Positions 5,406 to 7,914 of a DNA stretch of 7,914 nt are shown piece after piece; positions within the stretch are counted from its first letter, which is position 1, and every line of letters begins with the position of its first letter. The stretch is from Candidatus Zixiibacteriota bacterium (GTDB lineage: Bacteria; Zixibacteria; MSB-5A5; GN15; JAAZOE01), in NCBI GenBank assembly GCA_028700875.1, contig JAQVRW010000136.1:1-7914 (forward strand), read 5' to 3'. The translations under genes were made by a program, and so were the position numbers. A model generated the notes under the pieces. The model had not been told where the DNA came from, did not search any database, and saw only the letters and a program-made list of their open reading frames with translations.

Positions 5406-6002
5406 TTACACTTTTTCCAAAACGTTCACATCGAGCTTGAAGGTATTGCCCAGGTGGACCTTGATCTTCCCGCCGTCGTGAATCTTGAGCTTGTGCGCCC
5501 AAAGGATGTGCACATCCGGGTCGATCTCCAGCACGCCGCCGGACTGCACTTCGATCGTGAGAAACAGGATCGCGCCGAGGTCGATCTTCCCGTAGGCCTG
5601 TTGCAGGAGTTCCGCGGCGGTGTGGATGATGGTCGAATCGCCGAAGACGAATCTGTGCGCCAGGACCTTCATGTCCTTCATCACGACCGGGGTAAACTTC
5701 GCCGCCGCGCCCAGGCCTCCCGGCCTTGCCGAAGCGGCCATCATGGGTATCAACCGGTGCGGCACCTCGGCCTTGGCCGACGGCCTGGCGGCCAGGTGCG
5801 GGTTTTCCTTGACGTGCTTGTCGGACACCCCGATCCATTCTTTGAGGGTCACGAACGATTTCGTGGAAAGGGCTTTGAACTGACCCACGGTGCCTCGTTT
5901 CCCGATGACGACCGTTTGTCCGGCACGAACCGTGAGATCTTTCAGATCGACCTCCGCCTCTTTCAACCCGTACACTTTCAGTCTCTCTTCCGTTGTTGGC
6001 AT
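5406..6002 (-). CDS. Small beta-repeat (solenoid-like) protein, first gene of the cassette
   Basis: A protein of 198 residues with a strong AGGAGGAGGG ribosome site before the ATG. I do not recognise the family. Two regions look like coils of a beta-solenoid. The N-terminal one is VDLKDLTVRAGQTVVIGKRG (18-37), continuing through a VTLKEWIGV strand. The C-terminal one has near-repeats of the form hydrophobic-x-I-x-x-GG: TIEVQSGGVLEIDPD (149-163), LWAHKLKIHDGGKIKVHLG (167-185) and FKLDVNVLEKV (188-198). Between them is a Pro/Ala/His-rich link (about 63-100) and a helical block IIHTAAELLQQAYG (125-138). No signal peptide is present. The pairing with the glycine-rich gene, 31 nt downstream and also ending in a short beta strand, suggests the two proteins form one structure or are delivered together. 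A substrate for the downstream enzymes, a spike or a scaffold are all possible. Confidence 0.75.
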   Translation of the reverse strand: MPTTEERLKVYGLKEAEVDLKDLTVRAGQTVVIGKRGTVGQFKALSTKSFVTLKEWIGVSDKHVKENPHLAARPSAKAEVPHRLIPMMAASARPGGLGAAAKFTPVVMKDMKVLAHRFVFGDSTIIHTAAELLQQAYGKIDLGAILFLTIEVQSGGVLEIDPDVHILWAHKLKIHDGGKIKVHLGNTFKLDVNVLEKV

Positions 6003-6018
6003 GTTGCCCTCCTCCTAA

Positions 6019-6032
6019 GGTTAATTGTAACC
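6019..6032. promoter_or_regulatory. Possible operator: inverted repeat ggtta-attg-taacc
   Basis: Five-bp arms around a 4-nt centre, ending 2 nt upstream of the Shine-Dalgarno sequence of the first cassette gene. The position would suit a repressor site or an RNA element controlling the operon, but a 5-bp palindrome can occur by chance. Confidence 0.25.
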
Positions 6033-6532
6033 ATACAACCGGGTCGCAACGTGACGACTCGTTTCTCGAGCGTATCCAGATGCTTGAAAATTGCCCCTAA
6101 CGACAATTCTCGCCGCCGATGCTGTCAGATAGGTATTTGTACAAGGTGCGACCGGCCAGCAACGATGCTATGCCGCGATAAGGGCAGAACTATTCCCCAA
6201 CCTTCCACTCATCTGCCGGTCGAATGTTCCAGGTGCTACGTTATGTTAGAAAAGTCTGTGATCGTTGTCAATCAAAATCTGCGCGTTCAGGCGGCCATTG
6301 ACCAGATTCCCGAAGTACCTTTCATAAAATATGCATCTCGTATTCCGATGGGTTTATTCGGAATCAAGGCACCGCCCGGCAGTTCGCACGCCGGAGAGGC
6401 TGGCGCCCGCTCCCTCCCCCGGTACTCTGGGTTCCTCGTTCGCTGTCAACGGGATACCCACAACCATGGGTTGACGTCCTCAACCATGGATCTCTTCCCT
6501 TCGATGTTCCGGATATGACTTCCGTATAAATG

Positions 6533-6593
6533 GGGACTCGGAACACCGACCTACAAAAAGGCGGTCAGGAAAGGATTCCTGACCGCGCATCAA
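6533..6593. repeat. Dispersed palindromic repeat, copy D
   Basis: A 61-nt unit matching 1586-1646 at 58 of 61 positions. The core is at 6561-6586, with perfect 11-nt arms and an agga-type loop. It lies 70 nt downstream of the sucD stop. It has the same absolute orientation as the other three copies. Confidence 0.88.
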
Positions 6594-6662
6594 TGAGATG
6601 CTTCGCTTCGCTCAGCATGACAGAACTACCCGCATGACAGAGCCATCAGAATGATGGAGGCA

Positions 6663-7529
6663 TCACACGCCGAGTTTTTGGAGGGTCTCGGGGATGTCGA
6701 TGAACGTGCGGCAGGGATAGGCGCCGGCGGAAGCCAACGTCTCCAGCTTCTCTTTCGCCGTGCCCATCTTCCCTTCCACGATCGCCCCGGCATGCCCCAT
6801 CCGTTTGCCGGGCGGCGCATAGATCCCGCCGATCATCACCAAGACCGGTTTTTTCATCCCGCGGATCGTATCGACGGCCATCTCTTCATAGACGCCGCCG
6901 ATTTCGCCGGTCATGACGATTGCACGCGTATCGGGATCGCTTTCGAATTCCCAGAGGATTTCGGCGAAGGTGCTGCCCAGAACCGGGTCGCCGCCCAGAC
7001 CGACGCAGGTGGACTCGCCGTACCCGGTGCGGGTGAGGGTGTCGGCGACATAGTAGATGATCGAGCCGGAACGGGAGACGACGCCGACGCGGCCGCGTTC
7101 GAAGGCGATATCGGGCATGATGCCGAGGTTGGCCTGGCCGGGGCTGATGATGCCGGGGGTGTTGCCGCCCAAAACCGTGGCGGCGTTTTTCTGGGCTTCC
7201 TTGCGGATGGCCATCATGTCGAAAATAGGGATATGTTCGGGGATGACGACGACATAGCGCACCCCGGCGCGGATGGATTCGATGGCGGCTTCTTTGACGA
7301 ACGCGGCCGGGAGGAAGATGACGGTGGTGTCGGCGCGAGTGTATTCGACGCACTCCATGACGGTGTCGAACACCGGCAGATCGTGGACCTTCTGCCCGCC
7401 TTTGCCGGGGGTGACGCCGCCGACGATGTTGGTGCCATAGTTGATCATCCGCTCGGTATGGTAGGCGCCGGTTTCACCGGTGATTCCCTGCACCATCACG
7501 CGCGATTCGGCATTGACCAGAATAGCCAT
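6663..7529 (-). CDS. sucD: Succinate--CoA ligase (succinyl-CoA synthetase) alpha subunit
   Basis: A protein of 288 residues, the usual family length. With SucC it converts succinyl-CoA, ADP or GDP and phosphate to succinate, CoA and ATP or GTP in the TCA cycle. Visible landmarks are the CoA-binding Rossmann loop QGITGETG (14-21), GTNIVGGVTPGKGG (32-45), SRSGS (152-156), GLGGDPVLGS (177-186), GEIGG (208-212) and KRMGHAGAI (242-250). His246 is the residue phosphorylated during catalysis, at the same number as in E. coli. The E. coli GPNCPG loop reads GGNTPG (121-126), replacing the CoA-loop Cys by Thr, and SGTLTYEA reads SGSIIYYV, so this is a diverged branch whose acyl substrate may not be exactly succinate. 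The ATG at 7529 follows GGAGGT by 6 nt and overlaps the sucC stop as TGATG, so the two are co-translated. Confidence 0.93.
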   Translation of the reverse strand: MAILVNAESRVMVQGITGETGAYHTERMINYGTNIVGGVTPGKGGQKVHDLPVFDTVMECVEYTRADTTVIFLPAAFVKEAAIESIRAGVRYVVVIPEHIPIFDMMAIRKEAQKNAATVLGGNTPGIISPGQANLGIMPDIAFERGRVGVVSRSGSIIYYVADTLTRTGYGESTCVGLGGDPVLGSTFAEILWEFESDPDTRAIVMTGEIGGVYEEMAVDTIRGMKKPVLVMIGGIYAPPGKRMGHAGAIVEGKMGTAKEKLETLASAGAYPCRTFIDIPETLQKLGV

Positions 7530-7914
7530 CAGCGCACCTCCCCGGACTCGGCCTTGCCGGCCAGCTCCACGGCGCGGCGGGCGATCTGTTCGATCGGCGT
7601 CTCGATGCCGTGGAATTCGATATGTTTGAACAGTTCCGGATGCGCGTACTTGGCCTGCTCGAAGATACGCACGCCATCCTGCCACATGTTGCCGGTCATC
7701 CGCACGACCATCGGTTTGGACAGGCCGCGTTCGGTAAGAAATTTGACCACGCAGCGGGCGAAATCATCGCAGCGGGAAATCCCGCCGCAGCGCGCCCCGA
7801 AGATCGCCTTGACGTTGGGGTTCTCGTCCAACAGAATCAGCATCCGGGCGATTCGTTCCGGCGACGGCCCGCCGCCCGAGTCCATGAAATTGGCCGGGCG
7901 GCCGCCGAAGTAAT
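7529..7914 (-). CDS. sucC: Succinate--CoA ligase beta subunit, C-terminal part (cut by window edge)
   Basis: The last 127 codons of sucC; the start lies beyond 7914. The fragment begins YFGGRPANFMDSGGG, the GG.PANFLD.GGG phosphate/CoA loop of the beta subunit. It continues with GGISRCDDFA (the FGGI.RCD.IA motif of the carboxy domain) and KPMVVRMTGN (PLVVRLEGT in E. coli). The ATP-grasp domain is missing because of the cut, so ADP or GDP preference cannot be read. It carries an insertion-like stretch (FEQAKYAHPELFKHIEFHG) before the final helix that is longer than the E. coli equivalent, again pointing to a diverged SucCD pair. It precedes and overlaps sucD by one base. Confidence 0.9.
   Translation of the reverse strand, partial: YFGGRPANFMDSGGGPSPERIARMLILLDENPNVKAIFGARCGGISRCDDFARCVVKFLTERGLSKPMVVRMTGNMWQDGVRIFEQAKYAHPELFKHIEFHGIETPIEQIARRAVELAGKAESGEVR

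Larger units (their letters stand above)
6003..6662. other. 660-nt non-coding region upstream of the cassette
   Basis: No convincing gene. It must hold the cassette promoter, but no good -35/-10 pair is evident on the minus strand. TACAAT near 6024-6029 is the best -10 candidate, with TTGCGA only 14 nt above it. A plus-strand frame of 91 codons (6243-6518) has an aggtg 7 nt upstream, but its second half crosses repeat-like DNA. CAACCATGG occurs twice, 20 nt apart (6461 and 6481), and GCATGACAG twice (6614 and 6632). The region next to sucD holds dispersed repeat copy D and the string cttcgcttcgctcagcatga, which has the look of a common intergenic repeat. Confidence 0.6.

Noticed and set aside
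4793..5440. Plus-strand frames of 123-215 codons opposite the glycine-rich gene
   Set aside because: They are Ala/Val- or Pro-rich shadows of the GGX codons on the other strand, without ribosome sites or a recognisable product.
6243..6518. Possible 91-residue plus-strand gene
   Set aside because: It has an aggtg upstream and a plausible first 45 codons, but no recognised family, and its second half passes through the CAACCATGG repeats. Listed only as a remnant candidate.
6651..7914. Plus-strand frame of 420 codons opposite sucCD
   Set aside because: It is entirely antisense to well-conserved sucD and sucC; it stays open because of GC-biased third positions.

Overview
The window carries protein-coding DNA of a bacterium with a double membrane. 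This follows from an outer-membrane beta-barrel gene with a signal peptide and a C-terminal Phe, a predicted exported CpcT/CpeT-fold protein, and a succinyl-CoA synthetase operon. Coding density is moderate. The gaps are long and filled with small palindromic dispersed repeats. That style, the PorT-like barrel and the absence of any phycobilisome gene here would fit an uncultivated lineage of the FCB/Zixibacteria kind, but this placement is an impression and was not tested.

Layout. 1-273: leader with palindromes. 274-912 (+): CpcT/CpeT-like protein. 913-1642: about 730 nt of repeats, comprising a 194-nt direct repeat present twice, hairpins with a GA centre and 26-nt palindromes. 1643-2269 (-): PorT-like outer-membrane barrel with a very good sigma70-type promoter at 2384-2411. 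2270-2585: promoter region plus two more repeat copies. 2586-6002 (-): a four-gene cassette, read from 6002 downwards. It encodes a small beta-repeat protein, a glycine-rich GGX-repeat protein, an unrecognised 359-residue protein with weak resemblance to ABBA-fold prenyltransferases, and a squalene/hopene-cyclase-like alpha-toroid protein. The last two genes are coupled by an ATGA overlap. 6003-6662: about 660 nt of non-coding, repeat-bearing DNA. 6663-7914 (-): sucD and the 3' end of sucC, overlapping by one base.

The part most worth following is the cassette at 2586-6002. Two low-complexity or repetitive structural-type proteins without signal peptides share an apparent operon with two proteins whose folds suggest isoprenoid chemistry. 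The toroid protein has DADS where class II terpene cyclases have the catalytic DxDD. A structural or peptide substrate modified by co-encoded terpenoid-type enzymes is one hypothesis; it is not shown by the sequence. The second theme is that each of the four predicted transcription units visible here is followed by a copy of the same roughly 26-nt palindrome (gcggtcaggaa / ttcctgaccgc arms).
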